Positions 1-8,943 of a stretch of 64,000 nucleotides of DNA are shown piece after piece. The stretch spans positions 36,131-100,130 of the forward strand of contig JAPLKL010000017.1 in NCBI GenBank assembly GCA_026388095.1, read 5' to 3'. The position numbers were made by a program, and so were the translations under genes. This stretch comes from Elusimicrobiota bacterium (GTDB lineage: Bacteria; Elusimicrobiota; Elusimicrobia; UBA1565; UBA9628). Each line of letters opens with the position of its first letter. Within the stretch, counting starts at the first letter, position 1. The notes beneath the pieces were generated by a model. The model saw only the letters and a program-made list of their open reading frames with translations, ran no database searches and had not been told where the DNA came from.

Positions 1-1162
1 GCAGCGAGGGCGGTGCCAACGGAGCGCCGCTCTTGGCGGGCGAGGAGAACAGCGCCCCTCCCTTAGGGAAGTCCGACTTTGGGGCGGCGCCGGAGGCGGC
101 CCCGCCGAAAGAGGAGGCCAGGGCGGGCGCGGCTGGTTGTGCGGGGAAGAGCGGCGCGGGCGGCGCGGCCAGCGCCGGAGGCGTCGCATCGAGCCGAAGT
201 GGCGGCGGCCCGTCGAGACTGACCGGCACCGGCACAGGCCCCGGCGCCGCCGGCGACGGAGGCAAGGGCGCCGGCGCGGGGAATCTCTCGATGACGGGCG
301 GCGGCTCGGCAGCGCGGTCGTCCTGACGGGCGAAAGGGGATGCGCCGGGCGTCATGGACGGTGCGGCGGGATCCTGGAGCGCAGGCGAAGGCATGGGCTG
401 GAGCGGCTCCGGCTTGGCGGGCCCCGCGATCGAGGGCAGCGCGGGGGCGGCGGCCCGCTGGGACTTGAGGTGCGCGATGTCCTCCATGAGGTCCGCGACG
501 GTCTGACGCTGCTTCTCCAGTGACGACTCGATGTCCTTGACCGAGCCGCTCACGCCGGAGATGGAGGTCTTGACCTCCTGGACCGTGGACTCGACGCCGT
601 GCACGGCGTCCTCAACGCCTTTGATGTCGCTTTCCACGGACTTGACCTCGGTCTCGACCGACTTCTCCGCGGCCACAGCGGTGTCGATGGCATCGCGCAG
701 TTGGGCCACGGCGGCCAGCCTCTGCTCGAACTCGCCGAGCTTCCCCTGCAGGTCGACTTCGATGCCTTTGCGCACGTCGATTTCCCGGTGCAGGCTGAGC
801 AGTTCGGTCTCTTTGGACTGCAGCCCCTCCTGTAGCTGGGCCATGGTGCTTTCCAGGAGCGCGACCTTCTCCTGAAGACTGCCGAGCGCGGCCAGGTCCT
901 TGAGCGTCGGCTCCGGCGGCAGGCCGGCGTAGACGGCGCTCGCTGGAGAGCTGCTCTTCCCCGCCGTGGCCAACTGGGAGGCCTTGACCAATGAGATGGA
1001 GAGTCCGGGCACCATTCCGGCGCGCTGCCAATCCCCCATCCTGGTGCCCTTGCGACCCTCGGGGCAGACCAAGGCCTCTGCGGAATATCCGGGCAGCTGC
1101 GCGAGGTCGTCGGCGTCGAGCGGCCCGCAGACCTCGTTGTTCTGGAATATCCAATATTTCAT
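1..1162 (-). CDS. GYF-like domain, coiled-coil and Pro/Ala-rich protein (partial, runs off left edge)
   Basis: The reading frame is open from ATG 1162 to the window edge, about 387 codons, so the C-terminus is missing. Residues 1-52 (start MKYWIFQNNEVCGPLDAD) fit the GYF_2 pattern seen at the N-terminus of many bacterial membrane proteins: aromatic start, GPL turn, then a W about 30 residues on. Residues about 85-225 are heptad-rich and include a V-E-S-x-V run typical of a long coiled coil. After that comes a low-complexity Pro/Ala tail. No signal peptide is visible, so it is probably cytoplasmic or a scaffold. A promoter (TTGATT, 16 nt, TATAAT) lies about 60 nt upstream. Function unknown; the GYF assignment is by pattern only. 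Confidence 0.75.
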   Translation of the reverse strand, partial: MKYWIFQNNEVCGPLDADDLAQLPGYSAEALVCPEGRKGTRMGDWQRAGMVPGLSISLVKASQLATAGKSSSPASAVYAGLPPEPTLKDLAALGSLQEKVALLESTMAQLQEGLQSKETELLSLHREIDVRKGIEVDLQGKLGEFEQRLAAVAQLRDAIDTAVAAEKSVETEVKSVESDIKGVEDAVHGVESTVQEVKTSISGVSGSVKDIESSLEKQRQTVADLMEDIAHLKSQRAAAPALPSIAGPAKPEPLQPMPSPALQDPAAPSMTPGASPFARQDDRAAEPPPVIERFPAPAPLPPSPAAPGPVPVPVSLDGPPPLRLDATPPALAAPPAPLFPAQPAAPALASSFGGAASGAAPKSDFPKGGALFSSPAKSGAPLAPPSL

Positions 1163-1217
1163 AGCTGAGCTCTTGGCTGACCCATCGCTGGGATGAACGG
1201 TCCTCGGCGCTCCGTCA

Positions 1218-1245
1218 ATTATATCAGCGGTCTGGAAAAAATCAA
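1218..1245 (-). promoter_or_regulatory. Promoter of the GYF-like gene
   Basis: Reading the minus strand, TTGATT (1245-1240) and TATAAT (1223-1218) are 16 nt apart. The predicted start leaves a leader of about 50 nt before the ATG at 1162. Confidence 0.55.
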
Positions 1246-1280
1246 TGACAAATTTGTTAAATCCCTGGAAGGAGCGCAAG

Positions 1281-1310
1281 TTGCATTCCAGGCCGTGCCA
1301 TTGCTATAAT
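1281..1310 (+). promoter_or_regulatory. Promoter of the tRNA-Lys/tRNA-Leu (and possibly tig-clpP-lon) unit
   Basis: TTGCAT (1281-1286) and a perfect TATAAT (1305-1310) are 18 nt apart. The predicted start falls just before the first tRNA base at 1320. No terminator is seen between the two tRNAs and tig, so one transcript could carry all five genes. Confidence 0.6.
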
Positions 1311-1319
1311 CCTGACTGC

Positions 1320-1392
1320 GGGCTATTAGCTCAATTGGTAGAGCAGGACCCTCTTAAGGTCAAGGTTATAGGTTCGAGTCCTATATAGCCCA
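1320..1392 (+). tRNA. tRNA-Lys (CUU)
   Basis: Full cloverleaf: acceptor GGGCTAT/ATAGCCC, D arm GCTC/GAGC, anticodon loop CTCTTAA with anticodon CTT, T arm ATAGG/CCTAT with loop TTCGAGT. The 27-43 anticodon-stem pair is G:A. CCA is not encoded. It reads AAG lysine codons. Confidence 0.95.
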
Positions 1393-1462
1393 GATTTTGG
1401 CTCGCCAGGCTCAGGACCGATCGGTCAGACTCTGATCTGGCCTTCGGTCCTGGATTTTTTCG

Positions 1463-1544
1463 GGGCGGGTGGCGGAACTGGCAGACGCGCACGGCTTAGG
1501 ACCGTGTGCCGCAAGGCATGGGGGTTCAAGTCCCCCCCCGCCCA
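1463..1544 (+). tRNA. tRNA-Leu (UAG)
   Basis: Acceptor GGGCGGG pairs with CCCGCCC. The anticodon stem is CACGG/CCGTG around loop CTTAGGA, giving anticodon TAG. A long variable arm marks a class II tRNA, as expected for leucine. The T arm is GGGGG/CCCCC. CCA is not encoded. It ends 26 nt before tig. Confidence 0.93.
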
Positions 1545-1570
1545 GACCGCCCGCTCCATAGGGAGGATTC

Positions 1571-2845
1571 ATGGGACTCTTCACGACTTCGGACAAGGTC
1601 CGGTTCAAGCTGGTCAAGGAGGACGCCTGCACGGCCACGTTCTCCGTCGAGGTCCCGGCCGCCCAGGTGGAGGCCGAGAGCCATAACGCCCTGCTGCGCT
1701 TCCAGCAGCGCGCGCGCCTGCCGGGCTTCCGGCCGGGCAAGGCCCCCTTGGACATGGTCCGGCAGCAGTTCGGCGCCCATCTACAGGAAGAGGTCATAGA
1801 TCACTTCGCGCGCAAGCACGTGCCGGAAGCCTTGCGCGAGCTCAAGCTCAGCCCCGTCGCCGCCCCGGTCATCACGGACGTCTCCCGGGAGGCCGGCAAG
1901 CCCCTGCAGTTCCAGATCCGGGTGGAGGTCCCGCCCCGCGTCGCGCCCAAGGATTATGCCGGTATCAAGCTGACCCGGCAGGCCTATCCGGCCACGGACG
2001 AGCTGGCCGCGGCCCGGCTGGAGGAGTTGCGCGAGGCCCATGCCCGTCTCGACCCGGCGGCCGAAGAGTCGGTCGGCAAGGCCCACTACGTGGTCGTCGA
2101 CTACTCCGCCTCCCGCAACGGCAAGCCGCTGCCCGACGCCAAGGGCGCGGGCGAGCTCGTCGACATGTCCTCCGAGCAGACCGTGGCCGGCCTGAGCGAA
2201 GGACTGCTGGGCCTCAAGCGCGGCGAGGGCAAGGCGATCTCCGTCAAGCTCGGCGGCCAGGATACCGTGCTCAACGTCACCGTCAAGGAGATCAAGACCA
2301 AGATCCTGCCTCCCCTGGACGCGGATTTCGCCAAGGACATGGGCTTCGAGACCCTCGACGAACTCAAGGCCAAGCTCAAGGAGGTCATCGCCGAGGAGGG
2401 CCGCACGCGCACCGAGCGGGAGCTCGCCGAACAGCTGGAGGCCGGCCTCCTGAAATCCAACCGCATCCCGGTGCCACCGTCTTTGGTAGAGGCCCAGCTC
2501 GATCATATGCTCGAGCGTCTGCAGCGCCAGCTCCTCGGCGGCCGCGGCGAGTTCTCCGCCAAGCAGCTCGAGGAGCTCAAGACCAAGCTCCGGCCGCAGG
2601 CCGAGGACCGCGTGCGCATCTCCCTGCTCCTGCCCGCCATCGCGCAGCGTGAGAAGCTCGAGGTGGCCGAAGCGGAGGTGCAGGCCGAGTTGGAGAAGAG
2701 CCTCGCCGCCGCGGAGACCGAGGAGAAGAAGACGGACGTCCGCGAGGCCTTCCGCTCGCGCCGCGACGAGATCCTGGGCATGCTGCGAGACCGCAAGACC
2801 CTGGATTTCCTGCGCGCCAAGGCCGCCGTGACCGACAAATGCTGA
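1571..2845 (+). CDS. tig: Trigger factor (ribosome-associated chaperone)
   Basis: A 424-residue protein of normal trigger-factor length. It binds nascent chains at the ribosome exit tunnel. Residues 1-130 form the ribosome-binding domain, with the signature GFRPGKAP at 52-59. A diverged FKBP-like PPIase segment follows (about 155-250), then the long helical C-terminal chaperone domain. The ATG has a strong Shine-Dalgarno (GGGAGGA). The stop codon overlaps the clpP start (ATGCTGA), so translation is probably coupled. The tig-clpP-protease order is common in bacteria. Confidence 0.95.
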   Translation: MGLFTTSDKVRFKLVKEDACTATFSVEVPAAQVEAESHNALLRFQQRARLPGFRPGKAPLDMVRQQFGAHLQEEVIDHFARKHVPEALRELKLSPVAAPVITDVSREAGKPLQFQIRVEVPPRVAPKDYAGIKLTRQAYPATDELAAARLEELREAHARLDPAAEESVGKAHYVVVDYSASRNGKPLPDAKGAGELVDMSSEQTVAGLSEGLLGLKRGEGKAISVKLGGQDTVLNVTVKEIKTKILPPLDADFAKDMGFETLDELKAKLKEVIAEEGRTRTERELAEQLEAGLLKSNRIPVPPSLVEAQLDHMLERLQRQLLGGRGEFSAKQLEELKTKLRPQAEDRVRISLLLPAIAQREKLEVAEAEVQAELEKSLAAAETEEKKTDVREAFRSRRDEILGMLRDRKTLDFLRAKAAVTDKC

Positions 2846-3441
2846 TACCAACGATCCTGGAGCGCTGGAACCAGGGCGCGGCCATCGGCTACGACATCTT
2901 CTCGCGCCTTCTGAAGGACCGCATCGTCTTCGCCGGAGGCGACGAGGGCGCGGTGACCACGGACTCCGCCAACCTCCTCATCTCCCAACTGCTCTACCTC
3001 AACGGGGAGGACCCGGAGAAGGACATCAGCCTTTACATCAACTCCCCGGGCGGCATGGTCTCCGCGGGCCTGGCCGTCTACGACACCATGCAGTACATCA
3101 AGGCACCCATCTCGACGATGTGCATGGGCATGGCCATGTCCTTTGGAGCCGTGCTCCTGGCCGCGGGGACCAAGGGCAAGCGCTTCATCCTGCCCCGGGC
3201 CCGGGTCATGATCCACCAGCCCCTCATCCGCGGCGGCCTCTCCGGTCAGGCCTCGGACATCATCATCGAGGCCGAGGAGATGACGAAGACCAAGGACAAG
3301 CTCGCCGCCATCTTGCACAAACACACCGGCCAACCCCTGGCCAAGCTGACCCAGGACATGGAGCGCAACTACTACATGTCGGCGGAGGAAGCCCAGGCTT
3401 ACGGCATCGTGGATCACCTCCTGCCGGCCCGCAAGCCATGA
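2839..3441 (+). CDS. clpP: ATP-dependent Clp protease proteolytic subunit
   Basis: A 200-residue serine peptidase that forms the tetradecameric Clp barrel fed by ClpX or ClpA. The catalytic triad is visible as Ser101 (MAMSFGAV), His126 (VMIHQPL) and Asp173 (TQDMERN). The oxyanion motif INSPGG lies near residue 68. The ATG lies inside the last codons of tig, and the TGA overlaps the lon ATG. The usual next gene, clpX, is absent; lon takes its place. Confidence 0.96.
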   Translation: MLIPTILERWNQGAAIGYDIFSRLLKDRIVFAGGDEGAVTTDSANLLISQLLYLNGEDPEKDISLYINSPGGMVSAGLAVYDTMQYIKAPISTMCMGMAMSFGAVLLAAGTKGKRFILPRARVMIHQPLIRGGLSGQASDIIIEAEEMTKTKDKLAAILHKHTGQPLAKLTQDMERNYYMSAEEAQAYGIVDHLLPARKP

Positions 3442-5849
3442 GCGTGGAGCCCGCCGCCAAACGCCCGGCGCGCCTGCCGCTGTTGGCGGTGCGCGACCTG
3501 GTGGTCTTCCCGCACATGGTCCTGCCCCTCTCCGTGGGCCGGGTCAAGTCCATCAAGGCCCTGGAAGCGGCCATGGGCGGCAGCGGCAAGCTCCTGGCCG
3601 TGGTGGCCCAGAAGGACGTGACCGTCGAAGACCCCCAGCCCTCGGACGTCTTCGCCGCCGGGGTGCTCTGCGAGGTGGTCCAGTACCTCAAGATGCCGGA
3701 CGGCACGCTCAAGGTGTTCCTACAGGGGCTGGCGCGGCTGACGACCGGCCGCCTGGAGTTCGCCGCGGAGCGGGGGTACTGGGAGGCCGAGCTGGACTAT
3801 CCAGAGGTCCCGGAGCCGGTGACGCCGGAGATCCAGGCCCTGATGCGCCACGTCGTGGAGACGGCGGAACAGCACTTCAAGCTCAGCCGACGCGGCGGCG
3901 CCGACGCCTTGGGCGTGCTGGCGAACCTCACGGACCCCTCGCAGCTCGCCGACACCGTGGCGGCGCATGCCGTGGTCAAGAACCCCGACCGCCAAGCCCT
4001 CCTCGATGTGCTGCGGCCCTCGGAGCGGCTGCTCAAGCTCCTGGAGTTCCTGAAAGCCGACATCGAGATCCTGACTTTGGAGCGCAAGATCCACACCCGG
4101 GTCAAGAGCCAGATCGAGAAGAGTCAGAAGGAGTACTACCTGACGGAGCAGATGAAGGCCATCCAGAAGGAGCTCCGCCAGAAGGACGATTTCGCCCAGG
4201 AGATCGAGGACCTGCGCAAGGCCATACAGGCCGCGGGCATGCCCAAGGCCGCGCTGGAGGCCTCCCTCAAGGAAGCGGCGCGCCTCGAGAAGATGATGCC
4301 CTACTCCCCGGAGTCCACGGTGGCGCGGACCTACCTCGACTGGATGACCGGCCTGCCCTGGTCCAAGCGCACCCGCGACGCGCTCGACATCCCGCGCGCC
4401 GCCGCCATCCTCGACGAGGACCACTATGACCTCAAGAGGATCAAGGACCGCATCCTCGAGCATCTCGCGGTCTGCCGGCTGGCCAAGGGATTGCGCGGCC
4501 CCATCCTCTGCTTCGTGGGCGCGCCGGGCACGGGCAAGACCTCCATCGGCCGCTCCATCGCGCGCTGCATGAACCGCAAGTTCGTCCGCCTCTCTTTGGG
4601 CGGCGTGCGCGACGAGGCCGAGATCCGGGGCCACCGCCGGACCTACATCGGCTCCTTGCCCGGCCGCATCATCCAGTGCCTGCGCAAGGCCGGCAGCCGC
4701 AACCCCCTCTTCCTTCTCGACGAGGTGGACAAGATGGGCATGGATTGGCGCGGCGACCCGGCCGCGGCCCTCCTGGAGGTCCTCGACCCGGAGCAGAACT
4801 CCACCTTCCTGGACCACTATCTCGACGTCGAGTTCGACCTTTCCCAGGTCCTCTTCATCTGCACCGCCAACACCTTGGAGGGCATCCCGGTCCCCCTGCA
4901 GGACCGCATGGAGATCCTGCGCTTCTCCGGCTACACGCACAAGGAGAAGCTCCACATCGCGCGGACCTTCCTGCTGCCCCGCCAGCTCAAGGAGCACGGC
5001 TTGAAGCCCGGGCAGCTGACTGTGAGCGACGCGGCCGTCGTGCGCGCCATCGAGGATTACACGTCCGAGGCGGGCGTGCGCAGCCTCGACCGGGAGATGG
5101 CCAGCCTGGCGCGCAAGGCGGCCAAGCGTTTTGCCTCGGGTGACGCCGGCCCGGTCCGGGTCGAAGCCGACAACCTCCACGACATCCTGGGCGTGCCCAA
5201 GTTCCACCATGACCGGAGGACCTTCAACGCGCTGGGCGTGGCCACGGGGTTGGCCTGGACCGAGGTCGGCGGCGTGACCATGGCGGTGGAAGCCGTGACC
5301 GTGCCGGGCAAAGGAGAGCTCAAGCTCACCGGCAAGCTCGGCCAGGTCATGTCCGAATCCGGCCAGGCCGCGTTCTCCTACGTCAAGTCTCTGGCCCAGT
5401 CCTTGGGCGCGGCCCCGGATGCCTTCAAGGACGCGGACTACCACGTGCACGTGCCCGAGGGCGCCACCCCCAAGGACGGCCCTTCGGCCGGAGTCGCCAT
5501 CGCGACGGCCCTGGCCAGCCTGGTCTCCGGCCGGCCGGTGCTTCCCGGCGTGGCCATGACCGGGGAGATCACGTTGCGGGGCCGGGTCCTGCCCATCGGC
5601 GGCCTCAAGGAGAAGACCTTGGCTGCCCACCGCGACGGGATCAAGACCGTGCTCTACCCCGATGGCAACCAGAAGGACCTCGAGGACATCCCGGAGGACG
5701 TGCTCGCGGAGCTGAAGATGCTCCCCATCTCTCACTTCCGCGAGGTCCTGGAGCTGGCCCTGGCCCCGGCTGCGCAGGCCGGAGCGCTCCCCGGTGCCGT
5801 GCGCGGCGCCGATCATGACGCCTCGGCCTCCATTCCCGCGCAGTCGTGA
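3438..5849 (+). CDS. lon: Lon protease (ATP-dependent, S16)
   Basis: An 803-residue protein with the classic layout: N-terminal LAN substrate domain (about 12-205), coiled coil, AAA+ module and C-terminal protease. Walker A is GAPGTGKT near residue 361. The Lon AAA signature [13 protein letters not shown] follows. The catalytic dyad is Ser683 (DGPSAG) and Lys726 (GGLKEKT), 43 residues apart as in E. coli Lon. I chose ATG 3438 because it overlaps the clpP stop (ATGA) and gives a normal N-terminus; the open frame upstream only reads clpP out of frame. It degrades misfolded and regulatory proteins in the cytoplasm. Confidence 0.96.
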   Translation: MSVEPAAKRPARLPLLAVRDLVVFPHMVLPLSVGRVKSIKALEAAMGGSGKLLAVVAQKDVTVEDPQPSDVFAAGVLCEVVQYLKMPDGTLKVFLQGLARLTTGRLEFAAERGYWEAELDYPEVPEPVTPEIQALMRHVVETAEQHFKLSRRGGADALGVLANLTDPSQLADTVAAHAVVKNPDRQALLDVLRPSERLLKLLEFLKADIEILTLERKIHTRVKSQIEKSQKEYYLTEQMKAIQKELRQKDDFAQEIEDLRKAIQAAGMPKAALEASLKEAARLEKMMPYSPESTVARTYLDWMTGLPWSKRTRDALDIPRAAAILDEDHYDLKRIKDRILEHLAVCRLAKGLRGPILCFVGAPGTGKTSIGRSIARCMNRKFVRLSLGGVRDEAEIRGHRRTYIGSLPGRIIQCLRKAGSRNPLFLLDEVDKMGMDWRGDPAAALLEVLDPEQNSTFLDHYLDVEFDLSQVLFICTANTLEGIPVPLQDRMEILRFSGYTHKEKLHIARTFLLPRQLKEHGLKPGQLTVSDAAVVRAIEDYTSEAGVRSLDREMASLARKAAKRFASGDAGPVRVEADNLHDILGVPKFHHDRRTFNALGVATGLAWTEVGGVTMAVEAVTVPGKGELKLTGKLGQVMSESGQAAFSYVKSLAQSLGAAPDAFKDADYHVHVPEGATPKDGPSAGVAIATALASLVSGRPVLPGVAMTGEITLRGRVLPIGGLKEKTLAAHRDGIKTVLYPDGNQKDLEDIPEDVLAELKMLPISHFREVLELALAPAAQAGALPGAVRGADHDASASIPAQS

Positions 5850-5856
5850 GGCCCTG

Positions 5857-6597
5857 ATGCCCGAGGCCCCGGCCCTGGAGTTCCGCTCGGTCACCAAGAC
5901 CTACCTCCGCTCGCATCTCGGGCGCACCACGCGCAGCCGCGGCATCGTCGACCTGGATTGGACCGTCCCGGAGGGAGAGTCCTTCGGCCTGCTGGGCCTC
6001 AACGGCAGCGGCAAGACGACGACTTTCAAGCTGGCCCTGGGCCTGCTGCGGCCGACCTCGGGCGAGGTCCGCATCCTAGGCCGCTCTCCCGCCGACGCCG
6101 TGGCTTTGGCGGCAGTGGGGTTCCTCCCGGAGCTGCCCTATTTCTACCCCTTCTTGACGCCCCGCGAGGCCCTGCGCCTCTACGGCCGGCTCTCCGGCCT
6201 GCACGAGGGCGAACTGCCGGACCGCATCTCCCGGACCTTGCGCCTGGTGGGGCTCGCCGAGCACGGGAGCCGGCGCATGGGAGAGTTTTCCAAGGGCATG
6301 GTCCAGCGGGTTGGCTTGGCCCAAGCCGTCCTGCACGACCCTCAGCTCATCATCCTCGATGAGCCGGTCAGCGGGTTGGATCCTCTGGCCGTCAAGGAGT
6401 TCCGCGAGCTCCTCGCGGAGCTGCGCGGCCGGGGCAAGACCTTGGTCGTCTCCTCCCACAGCATCTCGGAGCTGGAGAAGATCTGCGACAGGGTGGGGAT
6501 TCTCAAGGAAGGCCGCCTGGTGCGAGTCATCGCCCACCGCGAATGGGAGGCCGCCTCCGAGGGGCTCGAAGGGCTCTTCGTGGAAACAGTGATATGA
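5857..6597 (+). CDS. ABC transporter ATP-binding protein (ABC-2 type)
   Basis: A 246-residue nucleotide-binding subunit. Walker A is GLNGSGKTT, the signature is a divergent FSKGMVQR, Walker B is LIILDEPVSGLDP, and the switch histidine is in SSHSISE. It sits 7 nt after lon, and its stop overlaps the permease start (ATATGA), so the two form one exporter. Similarity is to the ABC-2/NatA-type family used for polysaccharide, drug or cofactor export. The substrate cannot be told. Confidence 0.92.
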   Translation: MPEAPALEFRSVTKTYLRSHLGRTTRSRGIVDLDWTVPEGESFGLLGLNGSGKTTTFKLALGLLRPTSGEVRILGRSPADAVALAAVGFLPELPYFYPFLTPREALRLYGRLSGLHEGELPDRISRTLRLVGLAEHGSRRMGEFSKGMVQRVGLAQAVLHDPQLIILDEPVSGLDPLAVKEFRELLAELRGRGKTLVVSSHSISELEKICDRVGILKEGRLVRVIAHREWEAASEGLEGLFVETVI

Positions 6598-7364
6598 GGA
6601 ACATCGCCATACTCGCTTTGACCGGCTGGCAGGAGAACCTGCGCCGCCGGTTCTATCTCCTCTCCTTGGCCTTCGCCGGCGTGTTCCTCTATATGAGCTT
6701 GATCCTGGGCGTGCTGGCGGTGGAGCAGGAGAACCGGGTCCTGCTCGACTTCGGCCTGGGCTTCATCGAGCTCATGGGCTTGGCCGGCGCCCTTTACGGC
6801 TCCACCACCATCGTGCTGCGCGAGATGGAGACCAAGACCGTCTATCTGGTCCTGACCCGGCCGGTGGGCCGCGGCGAGTACATCCTGGGACGCTTCCTGG
6901 GCCTCATGCTCTCGGTGCTGGCGTCCATGGCGCTCATGGCGGCTTTCCACCTCTGCATCCTGTGGGCGAAAGGCTGGCGCGGTCCCGAGCCTTATGCCGC
7001 GGCCTTCCTGGGAGCGTACTTGAAGGTGCTGGTCACGGCCGCTTTGACCACGTTCGTGGCGCTCTTCTCATCCTCGGCCTTGACCGCGGGAGTCATCTCT
7101 TGCGTGGCCTGGACCTTGGGACATTTCCTCCCGGAGATCCGCTTCCTCGTCAGCCATGGGGCCTCCCGGGCCGCGGTCGCGCCTCTCTTCGCGCTCTCCT
7201 ATGTCGTGCCCGACCTGCAGCTCTTCAACCTTCGCGATCGCGTCGCCGCCGTCTCTTTGGCCGCGCCGGAGGCGGGCCTGGCCTGGTGGCTGGGCTATGC
7301 GGCCATCTACAGCGCCGTGTGGCTGGCTTTAGCGTGGGGGCTGCTGCGCCGCAAGGAGTTCTGA
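6594..7364 (+). CDS. ABC-2 type transporter permease
   Basis: 256 residues with about six hydrophobic segments. They begin with an N-terminal amphipathic stretch (TGWQENLRRRFYLL) typical of ABC-2 permeases and end with a short basic tail RRKEF. A conserved-looking cytoplasmic loop REMETKTVYLVLTRPVGR resembles the coupling-helix region of this family. ATG 6594 overlaps the ATPase stop, so it is the partner of that gene. Substrate unknown. Confidence 0.88.
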   Translation: MRNIAILALTGWQENLRRRFYLLSLAFAGVFLYMSLILGVLAVEQENRVLLDFGLGFIELMGLAGALYGSTTIVLREMETKTVYLVLTRPVGRGEYILGRFLGLMLSVLASMALMAAFHLCILWAKGWRGPEPYAAAFLGAYLKVLVTAALTTFVALFSSSALTAGVISCVAWTLGHFLPEIRFLVSHGASRAAVAPLFALSYVVPDLQLFNLRDRVAAVSLAAPEAGLAWWLGYAAIYSAVWLALAWGLLRRKEF

Positions 7365-7366
7365 CC

Positions 7367-8077
7367 TTGCGCTCTTTGCTGGCCGTCTGCGCCGCCTGCG
7401 CGGTCCTCAATGCCGCCTCTCTGCGGCTGCACCCGGCTCCCTGGCCTCTGCGGCAGGGCCTCGGCCCGGACTCGGCCTTGGAGACCGCGGGCTTGGTCTC
7501 CCTGGGCATGCGGCGGCTGGCGGCCGACCTGGGGCTGGTCCGGCTCCTCATCTACTACGGCACGGCCGAAGACGGGGAGCCTGAAGACGAGGCCCAGCAT
7601 CACTCCCATCTCGGTCCCGCCCATCCGGAGCTGTCGTTGGGCGGCGGTCGCTATCCGGAACTGGGCCCGCGGGCCCTGCGCATCCTCGACGCGGATCCCG
7701 CCTTCAGCTACGCCGCGCTCTTGGCCGCTGGGTCCCTGGCCTTCAACCTGCACCGGCCGGAGGAGGCCTTGCGGGTGCTGGATTACGCCCTCAGCCGCGA
7801 TCCCCGCAACTCCCAGTTCCATGCCTACGTCGCGGCCATCGGGTTCCATCGTCACGGCGACGCGAAGGGCGTCATCAGCCGGCTGGAGCCGGTCCTGGGC
7901 GCTGCTGACTGCCCCGTCATGATCAAACATTTGGTGGCCTATCTCTATGCCGAGGCCGGACAGCGCCGGAAGGCCCTGGCCCTCTACCGCGAGATCCGCG
8001 AAACGAGCAAGGACGCGGGCTATCGCCGCATGGCCGAGGCGGCTCTGGGGCGGCTCGAAGACCGGCGTCCGCGCTGA
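7367..8077 (+). CDS. TPR-repeat protein with N-terminal signal/anchor
   Basis: About 236 residues. The likely start is TTG 7367, two bases after the permease stop; CTG 7361 is an alternative. The N-terminus (RSLLAVCAACAVLNAA) is a signal peptide or anchor. Residues about 100-230 contain degenerate TPR helices (EEALRVLDYALSRDPRN, QRRKALALYREIRE). Close spacing to the ABC-2 genes suggests an accessory role in the same export process, but no direct function is visible. Confidence 0.72.
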   Translation: MRSLLAVCAACAVLNAASLRLHPAPWPLRQGLGPDSALETAGLVSLGMRRLAADLGLVRLLIYYGTAEDGEPEDEAQHHSHLGPAHPELSLGGGRYPELGPRALRILDADPAFSYAALLAAGSLAFNLHRPEEALRVLDYALSRDPRNSQFHAYVAAIGFHRHGDAKGVISRLEPVLGAADCPVMIKHLVAYLYAEAGQRRKALALYREIRETSKDAGYRRMAEAALGRLEDRRPR

Positions 8078-8130
8078 GCGGCGAGGGGCACGCACCGCCG
8101 CGCGAAAATCTGCTATCCTATCCTCGACCC

Positions 8131-8937
8131 ATGTCCAAGCGTTGCCCTTCCTGCCGCACCGAGGTCGCCGACGACGCGCGCGTCTGTCCGAACTGCCCAT
8201 GGGAGTTCCCTGAAGAGGAGGCGGATAATCCCCCGCCGGCGGCGGTCGCCCAGAGTTGGTCCCCCCTCCCCTTGGTCATCACCGGGGTCGTGGCGGCCGC
8301 GATCGGCCTGGGCTGGTACTTCGTCGTGAAAGTCTACCATGAGGAGACCACCGAACCGACGACCCTCCCGCCGGCCGCCGCAGTCCCCGCTCCGCCGGCC
8401 CCGGCGCCGGAGCCGGCGCTGGAGCCTGTGACGACGAAGCCGGCCGCGCCCGTGTCCACCAAGCCGGGCAAGGCGGTCGCGAAGGAAGAGGGGGCGGAGG
8501 AGCCGGTCCAGACCGTGACGGTCGTCAAGGAGGCCCACCAGCCCCCGCCGAAGAAGGTCAAGCCGGTCAAGGAGTGGAAGCTGCGGGGCTTTGTCTACGA
8601 CCTAGTCACACTGCAGCCGGTCCCGCGCTGCAAGATCACCCTCTCGGACGTCGACACCAACGCGAATTTCGAGACCGCGACGGACGCCAGCGGCCGTTAC
8701 CGGGCCATCCTGCCGCCGCTGCCGGAGCGCGGCTACCTCATTGAGATCTCCGCCTCCGGCTACGTCAAAGCCTACCTCGACCCCGGCACCGAAGGGGTAC
8801 GCAATAAGCCGGCCGGACAGCGCCAGGACCTCTGCAAGGAGTTGGGCCCCGCGGTCCTGCAGCCCGCCAGCCTCCAGCCGCACGGCGCCGACCCGCTGGT
8901 GACGGACTTCTTCATCGCCCCCGTCAACTGCAAGTAG
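8131..8937 (+). CDS. Zinc-ribbon, single-TM protein with CarboxypepD_reg-like domain
   Basis: 268 residues. The N-terminus carries a zinc ribbon, Cys5-x2-Cys8-x10-Cys19-x2-Cys22. A membrane segment lies near 46-68. A Pro/Ala-rich linker (70-140) leads to a beta-sandwich resembling the carboxypeptidase regulatory-like fold (LRGFVYDLVTLQPVP...GRYRAILPPLP, about 150-215). The same architecture recurs in the gene at 31526. A doubled TATCCTATCCT sits just before the ATG; its second hexamer (8119-8124) ends 6 nt upstream, fitting leaderless transcription. Function unknown. The zinc ribbon would be cytoplasmic and the sandwich periplasmic. Confidence 0.78.
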   Translation: MSKRCPSCRTEVADDARVCPNCPWEFPEEEADNPPPAAVAQSWSPLPLVITGVVAAAIGLGWYFVVKVYHEETTEPTTLPPAAAVPAPPAPAPEPALEPVTTKPAAPVSTKPGKAVAKEEGAEEPVQTVTVVKEAHQPPPKKVKPVKEWKLRGFVYDLVTLQPVPRCKITLSDVDTNANFETATDASGRYRAILPPLPERGYLIEISASGYVKAYLDPGTEGVRNKPAGQRQDLCKELGPAVLQPASLQPHGADPLVTDFFIAPVNCK

Positions 8938-8943
8938 CCGCCT

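Noticed and set aside
612..1154. Open frame on the minus strand starting with TTG
   Set aside because: Arg-rich shadow of the GYF-like/coiled-coil gene, which uses the ATG at 1162 in a different frame.
3120..3437. In-frame upstream extension of lon
   Set aside because: It is an out-of-frame read of clpP; ATG 3438 overlaps the clpP stop and gives a normal Lon N-terminus.
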